Shown: positions 19,620-28,936, counted from the stretch's first letter. The stretch: DNA of 64,000 bases from JACKII01 sp963807085 (GCA_963807085.1 CAWEBB010000046.1:27202-91201); one strand, 5' to 3'. Numbers and translations are program-made. Notes: generated by a model not told the origin, from the sequence alone.

Positions 19620-20828
19620 ATGGACGCTCACCTTTCCGCCGACGACCGCGCCTTCCGTGACGAGGTCGGCGCTTTCCTCCGCGAGAACCTGCCAGAATCA
19701 TATCCGCCGCCAGACCGAGCTGACCCCTTCCTATGTCTCGAAGGAGGACACGCAGACTTGGCACAAGATCCTCTACCAAAAGGGCTGGATCGCGCCCAAC
19801 TGGCCGGTGGAGCTGGGCGGCACCGGCTGGACGCCGATGCAGAAGCACATCTTCGACGAAGAGTACCAGGCCGCCGGTGCCCCGCGGCTCAGCCCCTTCG
19901 GTCTGATGATGGTCGGGCCGGTCATCTATACCTTCGGCACCGAGGAGCAGAAGCAAGAGCATCTGGAGCCGATCCTTGCCTGTGACCGGTTTTGGTGCCA
20001 GGGCTATTCCGAGCCGGGGGCCGGCTCGGACCTGGCCTCGCTCCGCACCCGCGCCGACCGGGACGGCGACCATTACATCGTGAATGGTTCCAAAGATCTG
20101 GACCAGCCACGCCCACCACGCCGACTGGATCTTCGCCCTGGTGCGCACGGACCAGAAGGCCAAAAAGCGGCAGGAGGGTATCAGCTTCCTGTTGATCGAT
20201 TTGAACACACCGGGCATCGAACGCCGCCCGATCATTTCGATGGACGGCGGCCATTACCTGAACGAGGTGTTCTTCACGGATGTAAAGGTGCCGGTCTCCA
20301 ACCGGATCGGCGAGGAAAACAAGGGCTGGACCTACGCCAAGTTCCTGCTGGGCAACGAGCGCACCGGCATCGCCGGCGTCGGCAAGTCCCACAAAAAAAT
20401 CGAGCGCATTCTTGAAGCCGCCGAACAGGAGAGCGACGGCAACGGCGGCCGCCTTGCAGACGATCCCGGCTTCCGCGCCCGCCTCGGCAGCCATCTCGGC
20501 CAAGCTGGATGCGCTGGAGACCACCAACCTCCGCATGCTGGCGCGCGAGGCGGCGGGCCAGCAGGTCGGCCCTGAAGCCTCGCTCCTGAAGATCAACGGC
20601 ACCGAGATCGAGCAGGCGCTGAACGAGCTTTTCATGGAGGCTCTCGGCAACTACGCCCAGCCCTATCAGCCGGAAGCCCTGCGTATCGATGTTAACTCCG
20701 GCATTGTCGGGCCCGAGCATGGCCGCGGCGTGATGACCGAGCATCTGCTTCGCCGCGCCTCCTCGATCTATGGGGGCACCAATGAGGTGCAGCGGGACAT
20801 CATCGCCAAGCGGGTGCTGGGCCTCTAA
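19620..20828 (+). pseudogene. acyl-CoA dehydrogenase, three frameshifts
   Basis: Coding homology is continuous but switches frame near 19698, 20090 and 20475. The pieces read as an acyl-CoA dehydrogenase: N-terminal DAHLSADDRAFRDEVGAFLRE; middle GWIAPNWPVELGGTGW and FWCQGYSEPGAGSDLASL (FAD-site region); then WTSHAHHADWIFALVRT; C-terminal LLRRASSIYGGTNEVQRDI. The second and third shifts are explained by one extra G each. The intact enzyme would be about 400 residues and oxidise an acyl-CoA to the enoyl-CoA. Its place after an acyl-CoA synthetase fits a CoA-ester catabolic route that is now broken, unless the shifts are sequence errors. Confidence 0.8.
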
Positions 20829-20864
20829 CGGCACCTATTGTACCGTCCTCCAGGAGCGCCGGCC

Positions 20865-22187
20865 ATGACCGACATGACGCTTGACGACCGGATCATCGCG
20901 GTATTCGACGCCCTGGGCATCCGGCGCGCGCATATCGCAACCCAACTTCCCGGCGACATCGCCGGGCTGGTTGAAGGCCACCCGGACCGGCTGGCGGGTG
21001 TGGCCCTGGTCGCGCCGTCGCGGTTGGAGCCGGCCCGCTTTCGGGGCCTGGGCACGAAGCTGCTCTACATAACGCCGGACGGCGGAATGCTGGCAAGGAC
21101 GGCGGCGCGCTGCCTGCCGCAACTGCCGGAAGCGACGGTCGAGCGGTTGAGCGGATATTCCGCGGAAAGCTGGGATGACATCGGCGTCGAGCGGCCGGAC
21201 CTTCCCGATATCCTCGCCCATCATTTGTCTGCGATGAGCGAGGCGGACGCGGGTTCCGAGGTGGACGCGGGCCGCGGCGAAGAGCAGAGCGGCGAGGTGG
21301 CGGGCATCCGCTACCGCGCCATGGGCTCCGGCCCGGTGCTGGTGGTGACCCCCATGGCGCTCGCCCCCTCACAATGGGAGCCGCTGCTGCCGGCGCTGGC
21401 GGAACGCTTCCGGGTGGTAGCGCTCGCCGGTCCCAAGCTCGGCATGCTTGCCCTGCTGGAGGAGCGGGCCGCGCTCGCCGACTGGCGGCGCATGTGTGCC
21501 AGCCTGTTCGACGATCTGGCGCTCCAACCCGGCGACAGAGTGCTGGATATAGGCTGCGGCTCGGGGGCCATCGCGCTGCAATTCGTGCGTCACACGGCCG
21601 GCGCCAATCCGCTGACGGCAATGGATCTCAGCCCCTACCTGCTGGGCGAAGCGCGCATCGCCGCGGCGAAGGCGGGCGCAGACATTGCGTTCGAGCAAGC
21701 CAGCGCCGAGTCCTTGCCCTTTCCGGACAACAGCTTCGATGCCGCCTACACCGTCACGGTGCTGGAGGAATGCGACGCAACCAAAGCATTGGCGGAACTG
21801 AGCCGCGTGGTCAAACCCGGCGGACGGGTTGCGGTGGTAGTGCGGGGAATCGATCTGCATGCCTGGTGGAACATGCCGATTGCGGATGACTTTCGGGCCA
21901 AGTTCTCCCTGCCCGCCAGTTCGGTCTCCGCAAAAGGCGTCGCCAGCGCCGCGCTCTATGACCTTTGCTTGGGAGCGGGACTTTTACCCTTGCGGATGGG
22001 TCCCTACACCGTCTCCAGCGAGCGCACGGACGGACCCGTGTTCGGACAGCCAGAAGCACACGCCCTCTCCCTCCTGTCGCCTGAAGAACAACAGGCTTAC
22101 CATGCCGCCAAGGCACGGGCCTTGGCTGACGGCACGCTGTTCATGACCCGAGGCCACCACTGCTTTGTTGGCCGCGTTCCTGAGTGA
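20865..22187 (+). CDS. alpha/beta-hydrolase-like - SAM methyltransferase fusion protein
   Basis: 440 residues with two parts. Residues 1-115 resemble the C-terminal half of an alpha/beta hydrolase (RLAGVALVAPSRLEP), but the GHSxG nucleophile elbow is replaced by ATQLPGDIAG. Residues about 140-215 resemble another hydrolase segment (GSGPVLVVTPMALAPSQWEP). The C-terminal half is a class I methyltransferase: VLDIGCGSGAIALQF (motif I), TAMDLSPYLL, PFPDNSFDAAYTVTVLEE and VVKPGGRVAVVVRG. AGGAGC precedes the ATG. The hydrolase parts look like degenerate, possibly regulatory domains. The fusion order is one I do not recognise from a named family. Confidence 0.75.
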   Translation: MTDMTLDDRIIAVFDALGIRRAHIATQLPGDIAGLVEGHPDRLAGVALVAPSRLEPARFRGLGTKLLYITPDGGMLARTAARCLPQLPEATVERLSGYSAESWDDIGVERPDLPDILAHHLSAMSEADAGSEVDAGRGEEQSGEVAGIRYRAMGSGPVLVVTPMALAPSQWEPLLPALAERFRVVALAGPKLGMLALLEERAALADWRRMCASLFDDLALQPGDRVLDIGCGSGAIALQFVRHTAGANPLTAMDLSPYLLGEARIAAAKAGADIAFEQASAESLPFPDNSFDAAYTVTVLEECDATKALAELSRVVKPGGRVAVVVRGIDLHAWWNMPIADDFRAKFSLPASSVSAKGVASAALYDLCLGAGLLPLRMGPYTVSSERTDGPVFGQPEAHALSLLSPEEQQAYHAAKARALADGTLFMTRGHHCFVGRVPE

Positions 22188-22191
22188 AGCG

Positions 22192-23442
22192 TCACGAATA
22201 GCGGCCAATGCTGAATGGAGCGAGGTCGATTGCCGGTTCCTGGCCGCTCACGAGTGCAGCGACATGTTTGCCGGTAATGGCGCCGCCGGTCAGGCCCAGA
22301 TGGCCGTGACCGAAGCCATAGACCACATTCCGGTGTTTGCCGGAGCGGCTGATCACCGGCAGCGAGTCCGGTGTCGCGGGTCGGTTGCCCATCCATGGCA
22401 CGTGCTCTGCCGTGTCCACGTTCCGGAAGATCTCGCTCGCATGGGTCAAGAGCTTATCCGCCCGTCCCCAGTTCGGCGCGGCGTTCAGCCCCGCGAACTC
22501 GACCGTGCCGGCAAGACGCAGGCCGGGCTCCATGGTCGTGCACATGAACTTGCGTTCGCCGAAACTGATCGGCCGGCTCGTCTCAAAACCCGGATGCGGC
22601 AGCAGCATGTGATAGCCGCGCTCGCTCTCCAGCGGAAACGGCTCGCGCAGATCGCCGGAAAGTTGGTGCGACCACGCCCCGGCCGTTACAATGAAATGGT
22701 CGAAAGGATGCCGTTCGCCCTCGTCGGTGATGAGAGCCTCGACGCCATCCGCGCCCGTCTCGAAGCGCGCGACCCTGGCCTTCAAATGTTCGCCGCCCCG
22801 CCGCATGACCGTGGCCGCCAGGCGCCGGCACAACTCACCCGGATTGATGCAATGAGTCCCGTCCGGATAGTAGGTTGCGTGCCGGAAAATCGGTGCCAGC
22901 GCCGGCTCCAACTGGTGCAACTCGTCCGGCCCCAGTTCTTCGACCCGGTGGCCGTGGGCGCGGGACAGGGCGCGGACCACGGCGTCGCCCTGGAACCCCT
23001 GCTCCGTCTCATAGACCGAGAGCGAGCCGGCCTGCTTCAGCAGATCGTCGGCGCCGGCGTCGCCCGTCAGTTCCAGATAGGCCTCGCGCGCCGGCCGGTG
23101 CAGATTTGCCAATGCGTTGGCCTGCGTTTCATAGTTCTTGGCGGCCTGCATGAACTTCATCAGCCAGGGGGCCGCTTTCGGCGCATAGCCAACCCGCACC
23201 GCGAGCGGCCCCAACGGATCAAACATCCAGCGTGGCACTCGTTTCCAAATGCCGGGCAACGCCATCGGCGTGACCGAGTGGGCGGAGATTGCGCCCGCAT
23301 TGCCGAAGCTGGTCATGGTGCCGGGGTCTTCCGCGTCCACCAGCGTCACGCCATAGCCCGCTCGCTGCAAAAACGCCGCCGAACAAATGCCCACGATTCC
23401 CGCGCCGATGACCGCTACACTTTGCCGGGTCTCATCCGCCAT
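22192..23442 (-). CDS. FAD-dependent D-amino-acid dehydrogenase-like oxidoreductase
   Basis: 416 residues of the DAO family, DadA-like. The N-terminal dinucleotide fold has VAVIGAGIVGICSAAFLQRAG and the linker FGNAGAISAHSVTPMALPG typical of DadA. The C-terminal region has PWMGNRPATPDSLPVISRS and GFGHGHLGLTGGAITGKHVA, which closes the FAD site. These membrane-associated enzymes oxidise D-amino acids to keto acids and pass electrons to quinone. The ATG at 23442 is chosen because the Rossmann strand follows 8 residues later. The gene is convergent with the fusion gene (stops 5 bp apart) and divergent from the cyclase gene. Confidence 0.82.
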   Translation of the reverse strand: MADETRQSVAVIGAGIVGICSAAFLQRAGYGVTLVDAEDPGTMTSFGNAGAISAHSVTPMALPGIWKRVPRWMFDPLGPLAVRVGYAPKAAPWLMKFMQAAKNYETQANALANLHRPAREAYLELTGDAGADDLLKQAGSLSVYETEQGFQGDAVVRALSRAHGHRVEELGPDELHQLEPALAPIFRHATYYPDGTHCINPGELCRRLAATVMRRGGEHLKARVARFETGADGVEALITDEGERHPFDHFIVTAGAWSHQLSGDLREPFPLESERGYHMLLPHPGFETSRPISFGERKFMCTTMEPGLRLAGTVEFAGLNAAPNWGRADKLLTHASEIFRNVDTAEHVPWMGNRPATPDSLPVISRSGKHRNVVYGFGHGHLGLTGGAITGKHVAALVSGQEPAIDLAPFSIGRYS

Positions 23443-23528
23443 GCTGCTCACACCTTGATCCGAAAAGATTGAAACCGAGGATGCCACGGGCGAGACTGCA
23501 CCCAAAGTCCAAATCCGTGGAGGAAGCC

Positions 23529-24317
23529 ATGCCCCACCAATTGATCGACATTTCCATCCCGCTCACCAACGACATTGTCTGCGATCCGCCCCACATGCGC
23601 CCGCAGATCGAGTATCTGGACCACCACCAGACGGCGGGAGCGATGGCCGAATATATGGGCGTCGCGGTCGACGACCTGCCCGAAGGCGAATACGCGGCGG
23701 TGGAAAAAGTCTCGATCTCCAGCCACAACGGCACCCATCTGGATGCGCCCTACCACTATTTCAGCCGCATGAACGAGAGCACCGTTCCGGGCGGCGAGCC
23801 TTCGGCCACCATCGACCAGATCCCGCTGGAGTGGTGCTACAGCCGCGGCGTGAAGTTGGATTTCCGCCATTTCGACGACGGGTATGTGGCCACGCCCGCC
23901 GACGTGCAGGCAGAATTGAAACGCATCGGCCATGAGCTGCGGCCGCTGGATATCGTGCTGGTGAACACCAGCGCCGGCGCCCATTTCGGCAAGTATGATT
24001 TCATCGACCGCGGCTGCGGCACCGGCTATGATGCCACCTGCTGGCTGCTGGACCAGGGCGTGCGCGTTACCGGCACCGATGGCTGGAGCTGGGACGCGCC
24101 CTTCAGTCACACGCGGGAGAAGATCAAGGCCGGCGGCTCGCCCAAACTGATCTGGGAAGGCCACCGTGCGGGACGCTACAAGGGCTATTGCCATTTGGAA
24201 AAGCTGTGGCGGCTCGACCGGTTGCCGAGCACCGGCTTCGACGTGATATGCTTTCCCGTGAAGATCCAAGGCGGCTCTGCCGGCTGGACCCGCGCCGTTG
24301 CCGTTGTGAATGAGTGA
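23529..24317 (+). CDS. cyclase-family protein (kynurenine-formamidase-like hydrolase)
   Basis: 262 residues of PF04199. The metal-binding signature is SSHNGTHLDAPYHY (about residues 67-80), with a further His/Asp set near AGAHFGKYDF and GTDGWSWDAP. Family members hydrolyse N-formylkynurenine or cyclic amides and imides in a Mn/Zn-dependent way. GGAGGAAG just before the ATG gives a strong ribosome site. It overlaps the hydantoinase B gene by 8 bp, implying co-translation, so an amide/imide-hydrolysing pathway is plausible. The substrate is not known. Confidence 0.82.
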   Translation: MPHQLIDISIPLTNDIVCDPPHMRPQIEYLDHHQTAGAMAEYMGVAVDDLPEGEYAAVEKVSISSHNGTHLDAPYHYFSRMNESTVPGGEPSATIDQIPLEWCYSRGVKLDFRHFDDGYVATPADVQAELKRIGHELRPLDIVLVNTSAGAHFGKYDFIDRGCGTGYDATCWLLDQGVRVTGTDGWSWDAPFSHTREKIKAGGSPKLIWEGHRAGRYKGYCHLEKLWRLDRLPSTGFDVICFPVKIQGGSAGWTRAVAVVNE

Positions 24318-26061
24318 GCGACCGATCCCCATGACCATCCGCCCGAACCAACCGCCTGCGCTCGAAAACCTGGAGCGGCAGATCCAGTGGAACCGCCTGC
24401 TCGCCGTGGTCGAGGAACAGGCGCAGACGCTGATTCGCACCGCGTTTTCCACCGCCGCCAGGGAGGCGGGCGATATCTCCGCCGGCGTTTATGACACCAA
24501 GGGCCGAATGCTGGCCCAGGCGGTGACTGGCACGCCCGGTCACGTTAACGCCATGGCGGCGAGCGTGCGGCATTTTCTGGCCAAGTATCCGGTCGAGACC
24601 ATGGCGGAAGGCGACGTTTTCTTCACCAACGACCCCTGGCTCGGCACCGGTCACCTGAACGACTTCACCGTCGTCACGCCCACCTTCAGGAACGGCAAGA
24701 TTGTCGGCCTGTTCGCCTGCACGACCCACGTGGCGGATATCGGCGGCCGCGGATTTGGACCGGACGGCCGGCAGGTCTATGAGGAGGGCATCCGCCTGCC
24801 GATCATGCCGCTCGCACAGAAGGGCGAGATGCTGCGCCACGTGCTCGACATTATCGCCGTCAATGTGCGCAACCCGGTGGAGGTGGAGGGCGATCTTTAC
24901 TCCCTGGTCGCCTGCAACAATGTCGGCTCCCAGCGCTTGCTGGAGATGATGGACGAATTCGGCATGGCCACGGTCGATCCGTTGGCCGAGCACATCATCA
25001 GCGCGTCGGTCGATGGCATGCGGGCGGAAATCGCGAAGCTGCCGAACGGCGTTTACAAGAACGCCATGCGCATCGACGGTTACGAGGCGCCTGTCGACCT
25101 GGTCGCCACCATGACCATCGAGGACGACGAGATCGCGGTGGATTTTTCGGGCACTTCCCCCGTCTCCGCCTACGGCATCAATGTGCCCATGAGCTACACC
25201 GACGCCTATGCCAGCTTCGGCGTGCGCTGCGTCGTCGGCAATCGGGTGCCGAACAATGCCGGCTCCCTCGGTACGGTGCGGATCACCGCGCCGGAAGGCT
25301 GCATCCTGAACGCTCCGGAGCCCTGCGCCGTCACCGCCCGCCATGTCATCGGCCAGATGCTGCCGGACGTGATGCTCGGCTGCCTGAACCAGGTGATCCC
25401 GGACCGAGTGCCGGCGGAGGGTACGTCTTGCCTCTGGAACCCGGTGCTGATGGGCGGCCACGGCGTCGTCGACGGACCTGACCAGCGCGGCCGCGCCTTC
25501 GCCATGAACACGTTCCATACCGGCGGCACCGGCGCGCGGCCGGCAAAGGATGGCCTGAACGCCACAGCCTTCCCCTCCGGCGTGCGCAACACGCCGGTCG
25601 AGATCAACGAGACCATCGCACCGCTGGTGTTCTGGCAAAAGGAGTACCGCCCCGATTCGGGCGGAGCGGGCGAGTGGCGCGGCGGTACCGGCCAGATCAT
25701 GGAAATCGGCCACGCCGAGGACGCGCCGTTCGCCATCTCCAGCATGTTCGACAGGATCGAGCACCCGCCGCGCGGCCGGAACGGCGGCAGGGACGGCGCG
25801 ACCGGCACGATCGGCATCAAGGAGGGGACAAAACTGAAAGGCAAAGGCCGCCAGACCGTCCCGGCGGGCGAACGCCTGCGCCTGGAGATGCCTGGCGGCG
25901 GCGGCCTCGGCGATGCGAAACGGCGGCCGGTGGAGCTGGTGGCAGCGGATGTGTTGAACGGCATGGTCAGCGCCGCGGCGGCAAAGGCACTCTATGGCGT
26001 CGTCGTAAGTGCGGACGGCGCCGTGGACGAAGCCGCGACGGCGGCGGCGCGCGGACAGTAG
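24310..26061 (+). CDS. hyuB: hydantoinase B / oxoprolinase-type subunit
   Basis: 583 residues covering the full HyuB domain. Seen: SAGVYDTKGRMLAQAVTGTP, GDVFFTNDPWLGTGHLNDFT, CTTHVADIGGRG, AVDFSGTSPVSAYGINVPMSYT and the C-terminal glycine-rich LEMPGGGGLGDAKRRP. HyuB normally works with the ATP-binding HyuA to open hydantoin or 5-oxoproline rings, but no hyuA gene lies beside it. It overlaps the cyclase gene upstream. It may act with a HyuA encoded elsewhere or with the cyclase-family hydrolase. Confidence 0.85.
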   Translation: MSERPIPMTIRPNQPPALENLERQIQWNRLLAVVEEQAQTLIRTAFSTAAREAGDISAGVYDTKGRMLAQAVTGTPGHVNAMAASVRHFLAKYPVETMAEGDVFFTNDPWLGTGHLNDFTVVTPTFRNGKIVGLFACTTHVADIGGRGFGPDGRQVYEEGIRLPIMPLAQKGEMLRHVLDIIAVNVRNPVEVEGDLYSLVACNNVGSQRLLEMMDEFGMATVDPLAEHIISASVDGMRAEIAKLPNGVYKNAMRIDGYEAPVDLVATMTIEDDEIAVDFSGTSPVSAYGINVPMSYTDAYASFGVRCVVGNRVPNNAGSLGTVRITAPEGCILNAPEPCAVTARHVIGQMLPDVMLGCLNQVIPDRVPAEGTSCLWNPVLMGGHGVVDGPDQRGRAFAMNTFHTGGTGARPAKDGLNATAFPSGVRNTPVEINETIAPLVFWQKEYRPDSGGAGEWRGGTGQIMEIGHAEDAPFAISSMFDRIEHPPRGRNGGRDGATGTIGIKEGTKLKGKGRQTVPAGERLRLEMPGGGGLGDAKRRPVELVAADVLNGMVSAAAAKALYGVVVSADGAVDEAATAAARGQ

Positions 26062-26083
26062 CCCGGCAACCAGCGGCTTTCTC

Positions 26084-26794
26084 ATGAAAAATTCGATTTT
26101 GCGGTGGATACAGCGGATCCCTATCGAGCCGCGCATCCTGGTTGCGCTGGGCGTGGGATCCCTCCTGCTTTGGGTGTTCGGCAGTATTGTCGACGAAGTA
26201 TTGGAGGGTGATACCGCCGATTTCGACCGGGCGACGCTGCTTTTGTTTCGCCACTCGGGCGACCTCTCCGATCCCATCGGCCCGCGATGGCTGAAGATCA
26301 TGCTTGAGGATATCACCATACTGGGCAATCCTTCGATCTTGACCCTGGTCACGGTGATTGCGACCGCCTTTCTGGTAATGGCCGGGCGCTATGCCACGGC
26401 CGCCCTGACGGCGCTCGCGATCGCGAGCGGTTCCATAGCCGAACAATTGATGAAAGCCGGCTTCGACCGGGCCCGGCCCGACCTGGTGCCGCATCTGGTG
26501 GATGTGACCTCCCTCAGCTTTCCCAGCGGCCATGCCATGCTTTCGGCCATCACCTACCTCACCATCGGGGCGCTGCTCGCCCGGGCGCAGGAGCGCCGGC
26601 GAACCCGCTATTTCGTGCTGGCGACGGGCGTGCTGCTTACCTTGCTCATCAGCTTCAGCCGCGTCTATCTGGGGGTGCATTGGCCGACGGACGTGCTGGC
26701 GGGCTGGACGGCAGGCTCGGTCTGGGCGCTGGCCTTCTGGCTGATCGCGGATTTGTTCACCGGGCCGCGGGAGCGCGCCGCATCGCGGGATTGA
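26084..26794 (+). CDS. PAP2-superfamily membrane phosphatase
   Basis: 236 residues with about five or six hydrophobic segments (first near residues 20-38, LVALGVGSLLLWVFGSIV). The PAP2 catalytic triad motifs are present: KAGFDRARPDL, SLSFPSGHAMLS and SRVYLGVHWPTDV. Such enzymes dephosphorylate undecaprenyl pyrophosphate or phosphatidic-acid-type lipids at the membrane. It lies 22 bp after hyuB on the same strand. Role in undecaprenyl recycling is possible but not shown. Confidence 0.83.
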   Translation: MKNSILRWIQRIPIEPRILVALGVGSLLLWVFGSIVDEVLEGDTADFDRATLLLFRHSGDLSDPIGPRWLKIMLEDITILGNPSILTLVTVIATAFLVMAGRYATAALTALAIASGSIAEQLMKAGFDRARPDLVPHLVDVTSLSFPSGHAMLSAITYLTIGALLARAQERRRTRYFVLATGVLLTLLISFSRVYLGVHWPTDVLAGWTAGSVWALAFWLIADLFTGPRERAASRD

Positions 26795-26926
26795 CGGATA
26801 GCCGCTACGGGCACCCGCTTGCATCGGGCCATGAGCTGGCCGATGCTTACCAGCCACAGCATACCCACCGGCCCGGCGCGAAGATGCCTTTGACCGGAAT
26901 TCATGAAGCATGCAGGGAGCAAGCAA

Positions 26927-27697
26927 ATGTCGTTGAAACTGTTCGACCTGACAGGCCGGGTGGCGCTGGTGACCGGGGGCAATGGCGGCATCGGCCTCGG
27001 CATGGCGCGCGGCATGGCCGAGGCGGGCGCGGCAATCATGGTGGCCGGCCGCAACACCGACAAAAACGCGGAGGCGGTGGCGGCGTTAAAGGGGCTGGGC
27101 GTCGATGCGGATTCGGTCGTTGTCGACGTAACCGACCCCGCTTCGTGCGAGGCGATGATGGCGGCGACCAAAAAGCGCTTCGATCGGGTCGACTGCCTGG
27201 TCAATAACGCCGGCACCGCGATCCGCAAGCAGCCCCAAGACTACGAACTCGACGAATGGCATCAGGTGTTGGACACCAACCTGCACAGCGCCTTTGTCTG
27301 CTCCCGCGCGGTCTACCCGCTGATGAAGGAACAGGGCGGCGGTAAGATCGTCATGATCGGCTCGATGATGTCGATCTTCGGCGCGCCCTTTTCGGCGCCC
27401 TACGCCACGTCGAAGGGCGGCATCGTGCAACTCGGCAAGTCGCTGGCGATCGCCTGGGCCAAGGACAATATCCAGGTCAACACCGTCCTGCCGGGCTGGA
27501 TCGACACGGCCCTGACCCGTCGTGCGCGTGAACAGGTCGATGGCCTGCACGAGCATATCCTGAAGCGCACCCCCGCCGGCCGCTGGGGAGAGCCCGAGGA
27601 TCATGCGGGTATCGCTGTCTTCCTGGCCAGCGCCGCTTCCGACTATGTTACCGGCACGTCGATCCCGGTGGATGGCGGTTTTTCGGTGAATATCTAG
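26927..27697 (+). CDS. SDR-family NAD(P)-dependent oxidoreductase
   Basis: 256 residues, a classical short-chain dehydrogenase. Seen: cofactor motif TGGNGGIGLGMARGMAEAG (residues about 17-35), LVNNAG, catalytic Ser region VMIGSMMSIFG, YATSK (catalytic Tyr-xxx-Lys), and the C-terminal SDYVTGTSIPVDGGFSV. Related proteins are glucose-1-dehydrogenase or 3-ketoacyl reductase like. The start MSLKLFDLTGRVALVTGG was chosen to give the normal family N-terminus; an upstream in-frame ATG at 26903 is less likely. Confidence 0.86.
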   Translation: MSLKLFDLTGRVALVTGGNGGIGLGMARGMAEAGAAIMVAGRNTDKNAEAVAALKGLGVDADSVVVDVTDPASCEAMMAATKKRFDRVDCLVNNAGTAIRKQPQDYELDEWHQVLDTNLHSAFVCSRAVYPLMKEQGGGKIVMIGSMMSIFGAPFSAPYATSKGGIVQLGKSLAIAWAKDNIQVNTVLPGWIDTALTRRAREQVDGLHEHILKRTPAGRWGEPEDHAGIAVFLASAASDYVTGTSIPVDGGFSVNI

Positions 27698-27785
27698 CGC
27701 ATCGTCCGATCAATTTGTCCGCCAGTGGGTTGCGTCGTTGCCCCGGTTTGCAGCCGGGCCGCCTCGCAATGGCGATATCAGGGCT

Positions 27786-28241
27786 TCAGCCATTCCCGAA
27801 GCTCTGCTGCGGCACGCCTCTTGCCAGTGAGACGTGGGTGTGGATGCAGCGCCATTTCTCGTCCGCCGCGGCGCGAGTGAACACGGCCGTCGTGCGGCCC
27901 GGGCGTTCGAACCCGCTTCCGTCCTCCTGAAAGCCTGTCGACGTCCAAAGCACCAGGCCCACCGCCATCAGCCGGTCGGGCGAGACCGTCACCTGCAGGC
28001 TGTCGTCTGTCCGGTGATGAAAGTCGCGGATGGTCGGCCAGACGCTCCGCCATTGCTTGGCTTCGAGCGCATCCAGCCCCTCGACATAGTCCATCCACGT
28101 GCCAAAGCCGAGCGCGTCTGCGTCGAACAGGGCGCGAGCGGGCGTGAATTCCTTCGCGGCGACATGGGCGCCCCAGGTGTCGAACCAAGCCTTGATCGCC
28201 GCCCGGTCATCGTTGCCCGCGCTGGTCCACGCGCCGGCCAT
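27786..28241 (-). CDS. SnoaL-like / NTF2-fold domain protein
   Basis: 151 residues starting MAGAWTSAGNDDRAAIKAWF. The pattern of an N-terminal helix (DRAAIKAWFDTWGAHVAA), KEFTPARALFDADALGFGTW, and a C-terminal VFTRAAADEKWRCIHTHVS fits the NTF2-like cone fold (SnoaL/DUF4440). The family includes ketosteroid-isomerase-like enzymes and small binding proteins. It starts 1 bp after the HIT gene stop on the same strand, so it is probably the last gene of the his-HIT transcription unit. No function assigned. Confidence 0.7.
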   Translation of the reverse strand: MAGAWTSAGNDDRAAIKAWFDTWGAHVAAKEFTPARALFDADALGFGTWMDYVEGLDALEAKQWRSVWPTIRDFHHRTDDSLQVTVSPDRLMAVGLVLWTSTGFQEDGSGFERPGRTTAVFTRAAADEKWRCIHTHVSLARGVPQQSFGNG

Positions 28242-28242
28242 G

Positions 28243-28611
28243 TTACCGATCCGTCCGCCGCAACATCGGCCCGGCCGGCGCGCCGCCCAACAGATGAACG
28301 TGCATATGCGGCACCTCCTGATGGCCGTGTTCGCCATTGTTTTGGATCAGCCTGTAGCCGGTTTCGCTCACGCCTTCCTTGCGCGCGGTCTCGGCCACGG
28401 TGCGCACAAAGTCCGCGATCTCCGCATCACTGGCCTTGGCCGCGAAGTCGTCCCAGGTGACATAGGCGCCTTTCGGAATGACCAGCACATGGACCGGCCG
28501 GGCCGGGTTGATGTCCCGGAAGGCCAAGGTGTGGTCCGTCTCCAGGACGGTCTGGTTGGGGATCTCGCCCCGCAGGATCTTGGCAAAAATATTGTTCGAA
28601 TCGTAGGCCAT
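28243..28611 (-). CDS. HIT-family protein (HINT-type nucleoside phosphoramidase)
   Basis: 122 residues. The histidine triad VPHMHVHLLGG lies near the C-terminus, with N-terminal NIFAKILRGEIPNQTVLETD and HVLVIPKGAYVTW typical of the HINT branch, which hydrolyses adenosine phosphoramidates. It follows hisE by 25 bp on the same strand, a common alphaproteobacterial arrangement. Confidence 0.9.
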   Translation of the reverse strand: MAYDSNNIFAKILRGEIPNQTVLETDHTLAFRDINPARPVHVLVIPKGAYVTWDDFAAKASDAEIADFVRTVAETARKEGVSETGYRLIQNNGEHGHQEVPHMHVHLLGGAPAGPMLRRTDR

Positions 28612-28636
28612 GACCCTTTTCCCTTCAGGCTTCGGC

Positions 28637-28936
28637 TTATTTCGCTTTTGGCTTCGCGCGCTCGGCCAGTTCCGCCCAGACCTGATCGGGGGTCACCCCC
28701 TGGTCGGCCCAAAGAACGGCCAGGTGATACAGCAAGTCGGCGCTTTCGGACACCAGCAGTTCTTTCTCGCCCCGCAGCCCTTCGATGACGACCTCCACCG
28801 CCTCCTCGCCCACTTTCTGGGCGATCTTTGCGGTTCCGCGGGAGAAAAGTTTGGCTGTGTAGGAGCTATCCGGGTCGGCGCTTTTGCGGCTTTCGATCAC
28901 CGCGAACAATTCGTCGAGGGTGTGGCCGCCGCTCAT
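28637..28936 (-). CDS. hisE: phosphoribosyl-ATP pyrophosphatase
   Basis: 99 residues, the usual length for stand-alone HisE. It removes pyrophosphate from phosphoribosyl-ATP in the second step of histidine synthesis. Seen: SSYTAKLFSRGTAKIAQKVG, then EEAVEVVIEGLRGEKELLVS and ESADLLYHLAVLWADQG, the all-alpha MazG-like fold with metal-binding Glu/Asp residues. The ATG overlaps the hisF stop (ATGA). Confidence 0.93.
   Translation of the reverse strand: MSGGHTLDELFAVIESRKSADPDSSYTAKLFSRGTAKIAQKVGEEAVEVVIEGLRGEKELLVSESADLLYHLAVLWADQGVTPDQVWAELAERAKPKAK

Noticed and set aside
24124..26352. 742-codon minus-strand open frame opposite hyuB
   Set aside because: Antisense shadow; low-complexity His/Arg-rich protein with no recognisable domain.
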